Below are positions 1 through 8,921 of a stretch of 59,743 nucleotides of DNA, piece after piece. A model generated the notes under the pieces. It ran no database searches. It saw nothing but the letters and a program-made list of their open reading frames with translations, and was not told the origin of the DNA. This DNA comes from Athalassotoga sp964433875 (GTDB taxonomy: Bacteria > Thermotogota > Thermotogae > Mesoaciditogales > Mesoaciditogaceae), in assembly GCA_964433875.1 (NCBI GenBank), contig CAYSSO010000009.1:1-59743 (forward strand), read 5' to 3'. Both the position numbers and the translations under genes were made by a program. How positions within the stretch are numbered: position 1 is the first letter of the stretch; every line of letters begins with the position of its first letter.

Positions 1-62
1 ACATGGTAGGCTCGATTCAGGTTGCTCCTGAAATACTCGCTTTGAATATTCATCTTAAGTGA
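1..62 (+). CDS. C-terminal end of an unidentified protein (5' truncated)
   Basis: The only frame open from the window edge, beginning with codon 3-5, encodes about 20 residues ending VGSIQVAPEILALNIHLK and stops at TGA 60-62. A rho-independent terminator follows directly, which supports a real gene end. Too little sequence is present to name the protein. It lies upstream of the xylosidase genes on the same strand and might belong to the same sugar-utilisation locus, but the terminator separates it transcriptionally. Confidence 0.55.
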   Translation, partial: MVGSIQVAPEILALNIHLK

Positions 63-72
63 GTAAAACGAG

Positions 73-97
73 AGGGGGAGAACTTCTCCCCCTTTTT
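73..97 (+). terminator. Intrinsic terminator before the xylosidase operon
   Basis: A GGGGGAGAA arm and a TTCTCCCCC arm form a perfect hairpin followed by TTTTT. It lies 11 nt after the stop of the truncated upstream gene and only about 14 nt before the GTG start of the alpha-xylosidase, so it could also act as an attenuator for the xylosidase operon. Confidence 0.75.
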
Positions 98-110
98 AGA
101 GGTGGTTTAA

Positions 111-2426
111 GTGAAGTTCACCGATGGAAACTGGCTTGTAAAAAAGGGTTTTTCGATATATGGATCTTCTCAGGTCGTCGACGTTAAAGGGACGGACAAA
201 GAGATCTTTGTGTATGTCACGACATTTCAGGTAATGAATAGGGAAGACACTCTCGGAGGTCCAATGATAACTTTAAGAATATCTTCACCTATCGAAGATG
301 TTATTCGAATTCAGGCTTATCATTTTAAAGGTGGCATTCATCACGGACCGAATTTTTTTATTAAAGATGAGAATTTAAAAGTTTCTTTCGATGAAAACGA
401 CGAATTTATAACTGTAAAAAGCGGTAATTTATTTTTGAAGATAAAAAAGAATGATTTTCAGATGGATTTCATCTACAAAGATAGATATCTGACTAAAAGC
501 AGTTACAAAAGTCTTGCTCATATAACATCTGAAAATGGAGAAAGATTCATGAGGGAACAACTTGATCTTGATGTTGGTGAATGCGTTTATGGATTGGGAG
601 AAAGATTTACAAATTTTGTAAAAAATGGACAGACCGTCGATATTTGGAATGCCGACGCCGGCACAAATAGCGAACAGTCTTACAAGAATATCCCATTCTA
701 TCTTACAAATAAAAAATATGGAGTCTTTGTGAATAACACGGGTATGGTATCCTACGAGATCGCCTCTGAGAGAGTTTCGAAGGTCCAATTCAGCGTTGCC
801 GGAGAAAGCATCGATTATCTTTTAATCGGTGGAGGGTCGATAAAGGAAGTTTTGGAAAAATACACATACCTTACAGGCAGGCCTTCATTGCCACCGGCGT
901 GGTCTTTTGGACTGTGGCTGACGACTTCCTTTACAACGGATTACACCGAAGAAACTGCGGTCAAATTCGTAAATGGAATGTTAGAAAGAGACATTCCTCT
1001 TAAAGTCTTTCATTTTGACTGTTTCTGGATGAAGGAATTTCAGTGGACAGATTTTGAGTGGGACAGAGATCAATTTCAAGATCCAGAAGGAATGCTAAAA
1101 AGATTGAAGGACAAGGGATTAAAAATCAGCGTCTGGATAAATCCCTACATAGCCCAAAAATCAAAATTATTCGATGAGGCAATGAAGAATGGCTATCTCT
1201 TGAAAAAGATCGACGGTGGTGTATGGCAATGGGACATGTGGCAGCCGGGAATGGGAATTGTCGATTTCACAAATCCAGATGCGAGAAGATGGTTTTCAGA
1301 AAAACTGAAAAAATTGATCGATATGGGAGTTGACTGTTTTAAAACAGATTTTGGAGAGAGAATCCCCACAGATGTTTCTTATTATGACAATTCAGATCCA
1401 CAAAGAATGCATAATTATTACACGTATCTTTACAATAAGACGGTCTTCGAAGCAACAAAAGAGAAGAAGGGTAACGAAACTCTGGTTTTCGCAAGATCGG
1501 CGACTGCAGGAAGCCAACAATTTCCGGTTCACTGGGGAGGAGATTGTTCAGCGACCTACGAATCGATGGCCGAAAGTTTGCGCGGAGGATTATCTTTGGG
1601 ATTTTGCGGCTTTGGCTTTTGGAGTCATGACATAGCGGGTTTTGAAAATAAGGCAACGCCGGATCTTTACAAGAGATGGACAGCCTTTGGATTACTCTCT
1701 TCCCACAGCAGGCTTCATGGAAATAACGCTTACAAGGTTCCATGGCTTTACGATGAAGAATCAGTCGATGTTTTAAGATTTTTTACGAAGTTAAAAAATA
1801 AGTTGATGCCTTACATTTATTCGAAGGCTGTTGAAGCGTCCCAAAAGGGAATTCCGGTGATGAGACCAATTTTGATGGAATTTGAAGATCCAACTTGCCT
1901 TTATCTTGATAAGCAATACATGCTCGGTGACGCTTTGCTTGTTGCGCCGATCTTTTCTGAAGAAGGAGAGGTAACGTATTATTTGCCTAAAGGCAAATGG
2001 ATGAATTTCATAACGAAAGAGATCGTAGAAGGCGGAAGATGGAGGACGGAAAAACATGGATACATGAGCCTTCCATTGATGATGAGAGAAAATACGATAA
2101 TCTCAACCGGAAATGTCGATTCGAGACCAGATTACGATTATGCAAACAACGTTACATTTCATCTTTTCAGGATAAAAGAAAATATCTCGGAGATTTACGA
2201 CACAAATGGAAATCCAGAAATTCAAATAAGGGCAAGAAGGAATGGTCGATTAATAGATATAGAGGTAAAAAATTTAAAAAATGCGGATAAAAAATGGGAT
2301 ATCGTAATCTATGAAAAAGTAAGATCCGCGATTAATGGGGATTTGAAAAGAGAAGACTTTGGATACAGAATCATACCTAAAGGGAAAAGGATAAAATTAG
2401 AAATGGAAGGTGAAATCGATGGATGA
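111..2426 (+). CDS. yicI: Alpha-xylosidase, GH31 (YicI type)
   Basis: Cytoplasmic retaining glycosidase expected to release alpha-linked xylose from the non-reducing end of isoprimeverose and xyloglucan oligosaccharides. The 771-residue length matches YicI. The catalytic nucleophile Asp413 lies in KTDFGERIP, and the acid/base Asp478 in VHWGGDC. The downstream FWSHDIAGFE and SSHSRLHG segments are typical of the GH31 barrel. Start is GTG at 111 with AGAGGTGG upstream. There is no signal peptide, so oligosaccharides must be imported first. The stop overlaps the next gene, which encodes a GH3 enzyme, and xylA follows, so substrate assignment to xylose rather than glucose is well supported by context. 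Confidence 0.93.
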   Translation: MKFTDGNWLVKKGFSIYGSSQVVDVKGTDKEIFVYVTTFQVMNREDTLGGPMITLRISSPIEDVIRIQAYHFKGGIHHGPNFFIKDENLKVSFDENDEFITVKSGNLFLKIKKNDFQMDFIYKDRYLTKSSYKSLAHITSENGERFMREQLDLDVGECVYGLGERFTNFVKNGQTVDIWNADAGTNSEQSYKNIPFYLTNKKYGVFVNNTGMVSYEIASERVSKVQFSVAGESIDYLLIGGGSIKEVLEKYTYLTGRPSLPPAWSFGLWLTTSFTTDYTEETAVKFVNGMLERDIPLKVFHFDCFWMKEFQWTDFEWDRDQFQDPEGMLKRLKDKGLKISVWINPYIAQKSKLFDEAMKNGYLLKKIDGGVWQWDMWQPGMGIVDFTNPDARRWFSEKLKKLIDMGVDCFKTDFGERIPTDVSYYDNSDPQRMHNYYTYLYNKTVFEATKEKKGNETLVFARSATAGSQQFPVHWGGDCSATYESMAESLRGGLSLGFCGFGFWSHDIAGFENKATPDLYKRWTAFGLLSSHSRLHGNNAYKVPWLYDEESVDVLRFFTKLKNKLMPYIYSKAVEASQKGIPVMRPILMEFEDPTCLYLDKQYMLGDALLVAPIFSEEGEVTYYLPKGKWMNFITKEIVEGGRWRTEKHGYMSLPLMMRENTIISTGNVDSRPDYDYANNVTFHLFRIKENISEIYDTNGNPEIQIRARRNGRLIDIEVKNLKNADKKWDIVIYEKVRSAINGDLKREDFGYRIIPKGKRIKLEMEGEIDG

Positions 2427-4737
2427 CAAGAAAATCTCAGAAATGCTCTCGAAAATGTCTTTAGATGAAAAGATAGCCCAACTCGGTTCCGTATGGGTCC
2501 ATGAACTTTTCAACGAAGATGGAGAACTCTCACACAAAAAGATGGAAGAACTTCTGTCAAACGGGATTGGACAGATAACGCGTGTTGGAGGATCGTCCGG
2601 TCTTCCTCCGGATAAAAGTGTGAAGGTATCAAATGAAATTCAAAAATTCTTGGTTGAGAAAACCCGTCTTGGCATTCCTGCAATCGTACATGAAGAATGT
2701 TTAAATGGGTATATGGCAAAGGGAGCGACTGTTTTCCCGCAGATGATAGGAATTGCAAGTTCGTGGAACCCTCAAATAGTTCACGAAATCGCAAATGTCA
2801 TAAGGCAACAAATGAGAGCCGTTGGAGCGCACGAAGGGCTTGCGCCTCTTTTGGACGTTTCAAGAGATCCCCGGTGGGGAAGGATCGAAGAGACATTCGG
2901 CGAAGACGTTTATTTGGTTTCTGTCTTCGCGGATAACTACATAAAGGCGCTCCAAAAAAACATGAAAAATGGTGTTATGGCCACCGCAAAACACTTCGTC
3001 GCTTACGCGATGTCTGAAGGTGGTCTGAACTGCGCACCGGTTCATCTTGGCGAAAGAGAGTTGAGAGAGGTCTTCCTTAAAACCTTTGAAGTAGCGGTCA
3101 AAGACGCGAAAGTTGGTTCTATAATGAACGCATACAACGAAATAGACGGTGTACCATGCGCGGCCTCTAAATATCTTTTAACAGATATTCTTAGAAAGGA
3201 ATGGAAGTTCGGCGGCATAGTTGTATCCGATTATTCCGCAATAGACATGATCGAAAATTACCACAGGATCGCTAAAGATAAAGTCGAAGCGGCCTTTATG
3301 GCCTTAAACGCTGGCATAGATGTCGAATTACCGACGAGAAAGTATTACAGTGATACCTTAAAGAATGGGGTTGAATCTGGACGAATTCCAGAATCTTTAA
3401 TCGATAGATCTGTAAAAAGAGTTCTTAATGCAAAAGTAAGACTTGGACTTTTTGAAAGACCATTTTCAAATGAAAAGAATGTTTTTGCCTTTTTTGATAC
3501 CGACGCCAATCGTGCCATCGCCTTAAATGCCGCGAGAGAATCGATAGTTTTACTTAAAAATGATGGCACATTGCCACTCAAAAATTTAACTTCGATAGCC
3601 GTTGTAGGTCCAAATGCGGCGAATGGGAGAAACATGCTCAGCGATTATTCCTATCCGTCTCACATAGAGGCCTTTGTGAATAACGATGTTCCGGACGTTA
3701 TCCCGACTTCCAAATATCTCAAATCAACTGAAGGAAACGTCAAGATTGTATCGATTTTGGATGGAATAAAAGAAAAGGTTAATGGAAAGATCGATATCAA
3801 ATATGCGCAAGGTTGCGACAATTTAGATCCTTCCAAAGAGGGTTTCGAAGAGGCAATAAGGATCGCGCAGGAATCGGACGTTGTTATTGCCGTCATTGGA
3901 GACAGATCCGGTCTTTCGTTGTCTGCAACAACGGGAGAAAGTAGAGATAGATCCACACTCGATCTGCCAGGAGTTCAGGAAGAATTAGTTGAGGAACTGT
4001 ACAAAACAGGTAAGCCTCTTGTCATCGTCCTTGTAAATGGTCGTCCATTTTCCATAAAATGGATTTCAGATCATGCGAATGCCATATTGGAAGCATGGCT
4101 ACCGGGCGAAGAAGGTGGGCATGCCGTCGCCGACATTTTATTTGGAGATTACAATCCATCTGCCAAATTACCGGTATCAATTCCGAGATCTGTCGGGCAG
4201 ATTCCGGTTTATTATTCACACAAGCCTACCGGCGGTAGATCTAACTGGCATGGAGATTACGTTGAAGAAAGCACGAAACCACTTTTTCCATTTGGATTTG
4301 GATTAAGTTACACGAAATTCGAATATTCAGATCTCCAAATAAATCCTTTGATCGTAAATCTTGAAAGATCGATAAATGTGAGTTTCAAAATTAAAAATAC
4401 AGGAAATATTTCCGGAGATGAGATTGCGCAGTTGTATGTCAACGATAAAGTCGCAAGCATTACAAGACCTGTAAAGGAATTGAAAGGTTTTGCAAAGGTC
4501 CACCTCGAGGTAGGAGAAGAAAAAACAGTTACTTTCGAATTGCCCATCGACTTGCTTGGCTTTTACGATTCAAAGATGAACCTCATCGTGGAATCTGGTG
4601 AATTTGAAATCATGGTAGGTAGTTCTTCTGAAGATATAAGACTAAGTGGAAATGTTGAGTTGAAGTCCAACGCCAAAGTGAGTAAGAAAAGACCAAAGTT
4701 CTTTTCAAATGTCAAAATCGAAGGAGGAAAAATATGA
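2419..4737 (+). CDS. Beta-xylosidase / beta-glucosidase, GH3
   Basis: Retaining beta-glycosidase of family GH3, probably cleaving beta-1,4-xylo-oligosaccharides to xylose. It has the N-terminal barrel (KHFVAY, nucleophile Asp271 in GGIVVSDYSAI), the alpha/beta sandwich (GPNAANGRNMLSDY, TGESRDRSTLDLPGVQ) and a C-terminal fibronectin-III-like domain (FGFGLSYTKFEYSD onward). By recall it is very close to a Thermotoga maritima GH3 enzyme annotated as xylosidase. ATG 2419 is preferred over GTG 2410 because GGAAGGTG sits 6 nt upstream of it. It overlaps the alpha-xylosidase stop by 8 nt and shares an ATGA overlap with xylA. No signal peptide, so it acts in the cytoplasm. Beta-glucosidase activity cannot be excluded. 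Confidence 0.9.
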   Translation: MDDKKISEMLSKMSLDEKIAQLGSVWVHELFNEDGELSHKKMEELLSNGIGQITRVGGSSGLPPDKSVKVSNEIQKFLVEKTRLGIPAIVHEECLNGYMAKGATVFPQMIGIASSWNPQIVHEIANVIRQQMRAVGAHEGLAPLLDVSRDPRWGRIEETFGEDVYLVSVFADNYIKALQKNMKNGVMATAKHFVAYAMSEGGLNCAPVHLGERELREVFLKTFEVAVKDAKVGSIMNAYNEIDGVPCAASKYLLTDILRKEWKFGGIVVSDYSAIDMIENYHRIAKDKVEAAFMALNAGIDVELPTRKYYSDTLKNGVESGRIPESLIDRSVKRVLNAKVRLGLFERPFSNEKNVFAFFDTDANRAIALNAARESIVLLKNDGTLPLKNLTSIAVVGPNAANGRNMLSDYSYPSHIEAFVNNDVPDVIPTSKYLKSTEGNVKIVSILDGIKEKVNGKIDIKYAQGCDNLDPSKEGFEEAIRIAQESDVVIAVIGDRSGLSLSATTGESRDRSTLDLPGVQEELVEELYKTGKPLVIVLVNGRPFSIKWISDHANAILEAWLPGEEGGHAVADILFGDYNPSAKLPVSIPRSVGQIPVYYSHKPTGGRSNWHGDYVEESTKPLFPFGFGLSYTKFEYSDLQINPLIVNLERSINVSFKIKNTGNISGDEIAQLYVNDKVASITRPVKELKGFAKVHLEVGEEKTVTFELPIDLLGFYDSKMNLIVESGEFEIMVGSSSEDIRLSGNVELKSNAKVSKKRPKFFSNVKIEGGKI

Positions 4738-6053
4738 AAGAGTATTTCAAGGGTATAAGCAAGGTGAAATACGATAAAGGCTCGAAAGATCCGATGGTCT
4801 TTCGTTATTACAACCCATCTGAAAAGATAGGCGACAAGACGATGGAAGAACATCTCAGATTTGCAGTCGCATACTGGCACACATTCGGTCATACAGGATC
4901 CGACATGTTTGGATCTGCCGTGAACAAAAGGCCATGGTTTGAATATTCTGATCCGCTCGACGCATCGCTTGCCAGGGCAGATGCGGCATTTGAATTCATG
5001 TCAAAATTGGGTGTGAAATACTTCTGCGCCCATGACAGGGATTTATATCCCGAGCAGGAGACATTGAGAAAGACAAATGAAGGACTCGACAAAGTAGTCG
5101 AGCACATAAAGGCTCTTATGAAAGAGACGGGCATAAAGATGCTGTGGGGAACCGCAAATCTTTTCTCTCATCCGAGGTATGTGCATGGTGCGGCGTCGTC
5201 GTGCAATGCCAACGCATTTGCCTTTGCCGGCGCCCAGGTAAAGAAGATGCTCGAAATAACTAAAGAGTTGGGAGGAGAGAATTACGTTTTCTGGGGAGGG
5301 CGTGAAGGGTACGACACGCTTTTGAACACGGACATGAAATTGGAAAGAGACAACATGGCGAGATTTTACAGAATGGCGATAGATTACGCAAAGGAAATAG
5401 GATTCAAAGGCCAGTTTTTGATAGAGCCAAAGCCAAAAGAGCCTACAAAGCACCAGTATGATTTTGACGTCGCAACGGCTTTGGAGTTTTTAAGGGCATA
5501 CGGATTAGACGGGCATTTCAAGTTCAACATAGAGGCAAACCACGCGACGCTCGCAACGCACACATTCCAGCATGAGTTGAGAGTTGCGAGGATAAGCGGG
5601 AAGATGGGAAGCATAGATGCGAATATGGGAGACATGCTGCTCGGCTGGGATACAGACCAGTTTCCGACGAACGTCTACGACACGACACTTGCGATGTATG
5701 AGGTGCTAAAGAATGGAGGGATAGCGCCTGGAGGGTTGAACTTTGATGCGCATGTAAGGCGCGGATCTTTCGAAGAGCGTGACCTTTTCTACGCACACGT
5801 TGCGGGGATAGATGCCTTTGCGCTTGGACTGAGAATAGCGAAACGTTTGTTGGACGATAAAGTCTTTGAGAAATTCATAGAAGAGAGATATTCGAGTTAT
5901 AATACGGGTATAGGTGCTAAAATAGTCTCACAAAAGGTGACGCTTAAAGACCTTGAAGAATACGTGCTTGATATGAAAGATGCAGGTAACCTTTCATCGA
6001 GGCAGGAAATGCTTGAGAATATCCTGAACAGATACATGTTCAAAGAACAGTGA
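4734..6053 (+). CDS. xylA: Xylose isomerase
   Basis: Interconverts D-xylose and D-xylulose in the cytoplasm, with two divalent metals in a TIM barrel. The 439-residue length fits class II enzymes. Visible signatures are AHDRDLYPE with the catalytic His, FWGGREGYDTLLNTD, LIEPKPKEPTKHQYDFD, FNIEANHATLATHTFQHE and GSIDANMGDMLLGWDTDQFP. The start overlaps the GH3 stop (ATGA) with a strong GAAGGAGG site, so it is translationally coupled as the third gene of the xylosidase operon. The 3' half looks somewhat richer in G+C than its neighbours, with many gcg, ctc and aag codons, but the protein itself is ordinary. Confidence 0.97.
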   Translation: MKEYFKGISKVKYDKGSKDPMVFRYYNPSEKIGDKTMEEHLRFAVAYWHTFGHTGSDMFGSAVNKRPWFEYSDPLDASLARADAAFEFMSKLGVKYFCAHDRDLYPEQETLRKTNEGLDKVVEHIKALMKETGIKMLWGTANLFSHPRYVHGAASSCNANAFAFAGAQVKKMLEITKELGGENYVFWGGREGYDTLLNTDMKLERDNMARFYRMAIDYAKEIGFKGQFLIEPKPKEPTKHQYDFDVATALEFLRAYGLDGHFKFNIEANHATLATHTFQHELRVARISGKMGSIDANMGDMLLGWDTDQFPTNVYDTTLAMYEVLKNGGIAPGGLNFDAHVRRGSFEERDLFYAHVAGIDAFALGLRIAKRLLDDKVFEKFIEERYSSYNTGIGAKIVSQKVTLKDLEEYVLDMKDAGNLSSRQEMLENILNRYMFKEQ

Positions 6054-6104
6054 AGCATAAATAGAAATATCTAAACTATTAAAAGCCGAATGTTTATTTA
6101 CTGT

Positions 6105-6185
6105 AGCGAAGGGCAGGATGCCTTCGAGGTGGCCTCCGCAGTAACGCGAGGACCAGACACCGAGGGGACACCTGCCGGAGCGAAG
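6105..6185. repeat. GC-rich structured intergenic element
   Basis: An 81-bp stretch, much richer in G+C than the flanking AT-rich DNA, lies between xylA and xylR and is bounded by direct repeats AGCGAAG (6105-6111 and 6179-6185). It can fold as CGAAGG/CCTTCG around GCAGGATG, then CCTC/GAGG, with GGCAGG and CCTGCC able to close the whole element. No ORF is present. It looks like a dispersed palindromic repeat unit or a structured RNA rather than a promoter. A search of the full genome for further copies would settle this. Confidence 0.5.
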
Positions 6186-6199
6186 ATTCGAAATTTGAA
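6185..6199. repeat. Dispersed 15-bp repeat, copy 1
   Basis: GATTCGAAATTTGAA occurs here exactly, again in inverted orientation at 58080-58094, and with one mismatch at 36457-36471. All three copies are in intergenic DNA. This copy abuts the GC-rich element at 6105-6185 and the extended -10 of xylR. Confidence 0.5.
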
Positions 6200-6206
6200 C
6201 TTTGTT

Positions 6207-6215
6207 TGGTATAAG
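6207..6215 (+). promoter_or_regulatory. Extended -10 promoter of xylR
   Basis: TGGTATAAG has the TGn extension in front of a TATAAT-like hexamer, 28 nt before the TTG start of xylR. No convincing -35 is seen, which is tolerable for extended -10 promoters. It implies that xylR and xylB can be transcribed separately from xylA. Confidence 0.4.
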
Positions 6216-6243
6216 TTAAAAGCAAAAAATCGGAGGAAAGAAT

Positions 6244-7428
6244 TTGGAAATAAGGACAATGAACTCTGAGAGTATGGGCCGGTCCAACAGACTGGCCATC
6301 CTTGATTTGATTAGAAAATATCCCGGTATAAGCAGAAGAGATCTTGTTGAGATGACAGGCCTTAACCCAAGCACGGTTACAAACATAGTCTTTGATCTGA
6401 TGGAAAGTGGTTTTGTCGAAGAAGGTGGAAAGAACGCATCTAATAAACCGGGGAAAAGAAGGGTTAACCTGCTCCCGACAAAGGACGCCGCAAGTGCCAT
6501 ATTGATAAAAATAGGCGTTGAAAACACCCAGATAGGACTGGGATATCTCAACAATGATTTCGAAAGATTGGATGAATTTTCAACTCCATCCTCTGCCGAT
6601 ATTTTTCTGAAAGAAATCGGCAAAAGGATAGAAAAAATACTCAAAAATTCAGTAGAAAAGATAAAGAGCATATCGATTTCAGTGCCAGGTATAGTTGACA
6701 AACGAGAGATTTCCATGAAAATACTTCCCCATCTCGGATGGAAGGACATAAAGATAAAAGAAGAGTTAGAAAAAATTCTTGGAGAGATAAATATTCCCAT
6801 CTACCTTGAGAATGAGGCAAAACTTTCTTTGATGGCCGAGATGTACTTCAACGATGCCATCCAAAAGATGGTAAATGGCGTATACATATACATTTCTCAG
6901 GGGGTCGGTGGGGCATTACTCATAAATGGAGAGATCTTCTTGGGCACTTCCTTTACAGCCGGAGAAATTGGTCATATGAGCATTAACGCAGACGGTCCGG
7001 TGTGCCATTGTGGTAACAATGGATGCTGGGAAGAGTACATCTCGATAGATACCGTTGTCCAAAAATACAACTCTCAAAAGCAATTAAGGGGATCCTCTTT
7101 CAAATCTCAATTTGAAGATCTCATCTCAAGAAGCGAACATGACAGATTTGCAGATGAAGTGTTAAATGAGATGATGTATTACCTCTCAGTTGGAATTGTT
7201 AACATAGTGAATATATTAAACCCTCAATTCGTGATGGTAGGAGGAATGGGAGAAAAGATTCCCAAAAGATACATTCAGATCGTCAAAAGCATAGTTGAAA
7301 AAAGAGCGCTTGGGAGCGCGACGAAGGATCTTTTGATACTGACATCCTCGATGGACATGATCCAGTCAGCGCTTATGGGCTGTACGCTCATGGCGATGAA
7401 TGAATTTTCGAAGGGGGCCTTTTTGTGA
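6244..7428 (+). CDS. xylR: ROK-family transcriptional repressor, probable XylR
   Basis: Sugar-responsive DNA-binding regulator. An N-terminal winged helix-turn-helix (about residues 12-60, LDLIRKYPGISRRDLVEMTG) is followed by a ROK domain. The ROK zinc motif is visible in GPVCHCGNNGCWEEY, and GEIGHMSIN carries the sugar-site Glu and His. Start is TTG at 6244, 7 nt after GGAGG; an in-frame ATG at 6259 is less well placed. Its stop overlaps the xylB start (GTGA), so the two are co-translated, which with the xylA operon just upstream argues that xylose or xylulose is the effector. The operator was not identified. Confidence 0.88.
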   Translation: MEIRTMNSESMGRSNRLAILDLIRKYPGISRRDLVEMTGLNPSTVTNIVFDLMESGFVEEGGKNASNKPGKRRVNLLPTKDAASAILIKIGVENTQIGLGYLNNDFERLDEFSTPSSADIFLKEIGKRIEKILKNSVEKIKSISISVPGIVDKREISMKILPHLGWKDIKIKEELEKILGEINIPIYLENEAKLSLMAEMYFNDAIQKMVNGVYIYISQGVGGALLINGEIFLGTSFTAGEIGHMSINADGPVCHCGNNGCWEEYISIDTVVQKYNSQKQLRGSSFKSQFEDLISRSEHDRFADEVLNEMMYYLSVGIVNIVNILNPQFVMVGGMGEKIPKRYIQIVKSIVEKRALGSATKDLLILTSSMDMIQSALMGCTLMAMNEFSKGAFL

Positions 7429-8921
7429 ATTACCTTGGCATAGACATTGGGACAACGGGAATAAAAGGTCTTGTGGTAGGAGAAAATGGTCAAATTCTTG
7501 ATAGATTCAATTACTCTTTGACCGTAGATATAGTAAAGCCTGGCTGGTCTGAACAAAACCCTCTCGATTGGTGGAAAGGTGTACTTGAGATTTTAAAAAG
7601 GGCCTCAAGGTACAGAATAAATTCAATAGGGCTCTCCGGCCAGATGCATAGCCTTGTAACTTTAGACATGGATGGAAAGATCGTCAGGTCGGCGATACTC
7701 TGGAACGATCAAAGAACCACAAAAGAATGCCAGGAAGCAACACGAATTCTTGGCGGAGAGCGCAATGTCATAGCCGAAGTTGGAAATCCAATTCTCGAAG
7801 GATTCACCCTTGGAAAGATACTGTGGATAAAGAAAAATGAACCTGAAAATTTCAAAAAAATAAAGTACATCATGATGCCGAAAGATTACATAGCGTACAT
7901 GCTGACAGGAGAGATTGGCACCGAATGGTCTGACGCGTCCGGAACGGCCTTTTACGATGTGAGAACAAGAGAATGGAATTCAAAGGTTCTAAAAGCCCTC
8001 GAGATAAAGGAGGAAATTTTGCCACCAATTTCTAAATCTTACGATCTGCGAGGCTTCCTCGAAAAATCTCTTGAAAAAGAATTTGGATGGAAAAATGTAA
8101 AGGTCACGGCCGGGGGAGCCGATAACGCTGTTTCGGCCCTCGGAATAGGTGTATTTAGACCAGGAGATTGCATGGTCAGTGTCGGGACATCTGGCACTGT
8201 AGCCGGAGTAACATCGTCGACAGATCCAGATCCCGAAGGTAAATTGCACTATTTCAACCACGTTGTAGATAATCTCTCTTATTACATGGGCGTCATGCTT
8301 TCGGCGACAAGTTCATTTGACTGGGCAAGAAAAATAGTCGCATCTGATGATAACCTTGAAAAGATAGAGGAAATGGTGAAAAAATCACCGCCCGGGTCAA
8401 ACGGACTTATTTTTTTGCCTTATTTGAACGGAGAAAGAACGCCCCACCGTGATCCCCACGCAAGAGGCGTTATCTTTGGCATATCCTTCATCTCACAAAG
8501 GTCCGATATTCTAAGATCGGTGATAGAGGGTATCACATTCGGACTTAGAGATTCCTTCGAACTCGTCAAAAAAAGGGTTGATGTCAAAAGTGCAAAGATA
8601 ACCGGAGGTGGATCGAATAACCTCGAATGGGTCAAAATCATAGCCTCGAATTTCAAAGTTCCAATAGAAATTCCGGAGATAAACGAAGGTGGCGCTTACG
8701 GCGCCGCGATGCTTGCAGCAGTTGGAGATGGAAAGAAATTCGAAGAGGTTTCAAAATGGATAAGGGTAAAAAGTACCGTTGAACCCGAAAAAGCGTGGAT
8801 CGAATTTTACGATTCGTGGTATTATGAGTACAAAGGGCTCTACAGTGATTTAAAGGAAAGGTTTAGAAGAGTTAACAGCATTGAAGAAGGCGAGATTTAT
8901 GAAAAAAATCAACAACGTTGA
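7425..8921 (+). CDS. xylB: Xylulokinase
   Basis: FGGY-family kinase phosphorylating D-xylulose to xylulose 5-phosphate for the pentose phosphate pathway. The 498-residue length is typical. Asp7 lies in the N-terminal phosphate-binding loop GIDIGTTGIKG. The substrate segment is GLSGQMHSLV, and the catalytic Asp233 in AGGADNAVSALGIG aligns with the catalytic Asp of E. coli XylB. The C-terminal lobe has KITGGGSNNLEWVKIIAS. Start is GTG at 7425 after AAGGGGG, in a 4-nt overlap with xylR. Together with xylA this completes conversion of xylose to xylulose 5-phosphate. Confidence 0.94.
   Translation: MNYLGIDIGTTGIKGLVVGENGQILDRFNYSLTVDIVKPGWSEQNPLDWWKGVLEILKRASRYRINSIGLSGQMHSLVTLDMDGKIVRSAILWNDQRTTKECQEATRILGGERNVIAEVGNPILEGFTLGKILWIKKNEPENFKKIKYIMMPKDYIAYMLTGEIGTEWSDASGTAFYDVRTREWNSKVLKALEIKEEILPPISKSYDLRGFLEKSLEKEFGWKNVKVTAGGADNAVSALGIGVFRPGDCMVSVGTSGTVAGVTSSTDPDPEGKLHYFNHVVDNLSYYMGVMLSATSSFDWARKIVASDDNLEKIEEMVKKSPPGSNGLIFLPYLNGERTPHRDPHARGVIFGISFISQRSDILRSVIEGITFGLRDSFELVKKRVDVKSAKITGGGSNNLEWVKIIASNFKVPIEIPEINEGGAYGAAMLAAVGDGKKFEEVSKWIRVKSTVEPEKAWIEFYDSWYYEYKGLYSDLKERFRRVNSIEEGEIYEKNQQR

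Noticed and set aside
5400..5850. Horizontal transfer of part of xylA suggested by higher G+C
   Set aside because: The protein is colinear with ordinary xylose isomerases, coupled to its neighbours by ATGA, and the composition shift is mild; codon bias of a highly expressed gene explains it.
6216..6800. 194-residue open frame on the minus strand
   Set aside because: It is antisense to xylR, starts inside it, has no ribosome site or recognisable domain, and its composition mirrors the ROK gene.
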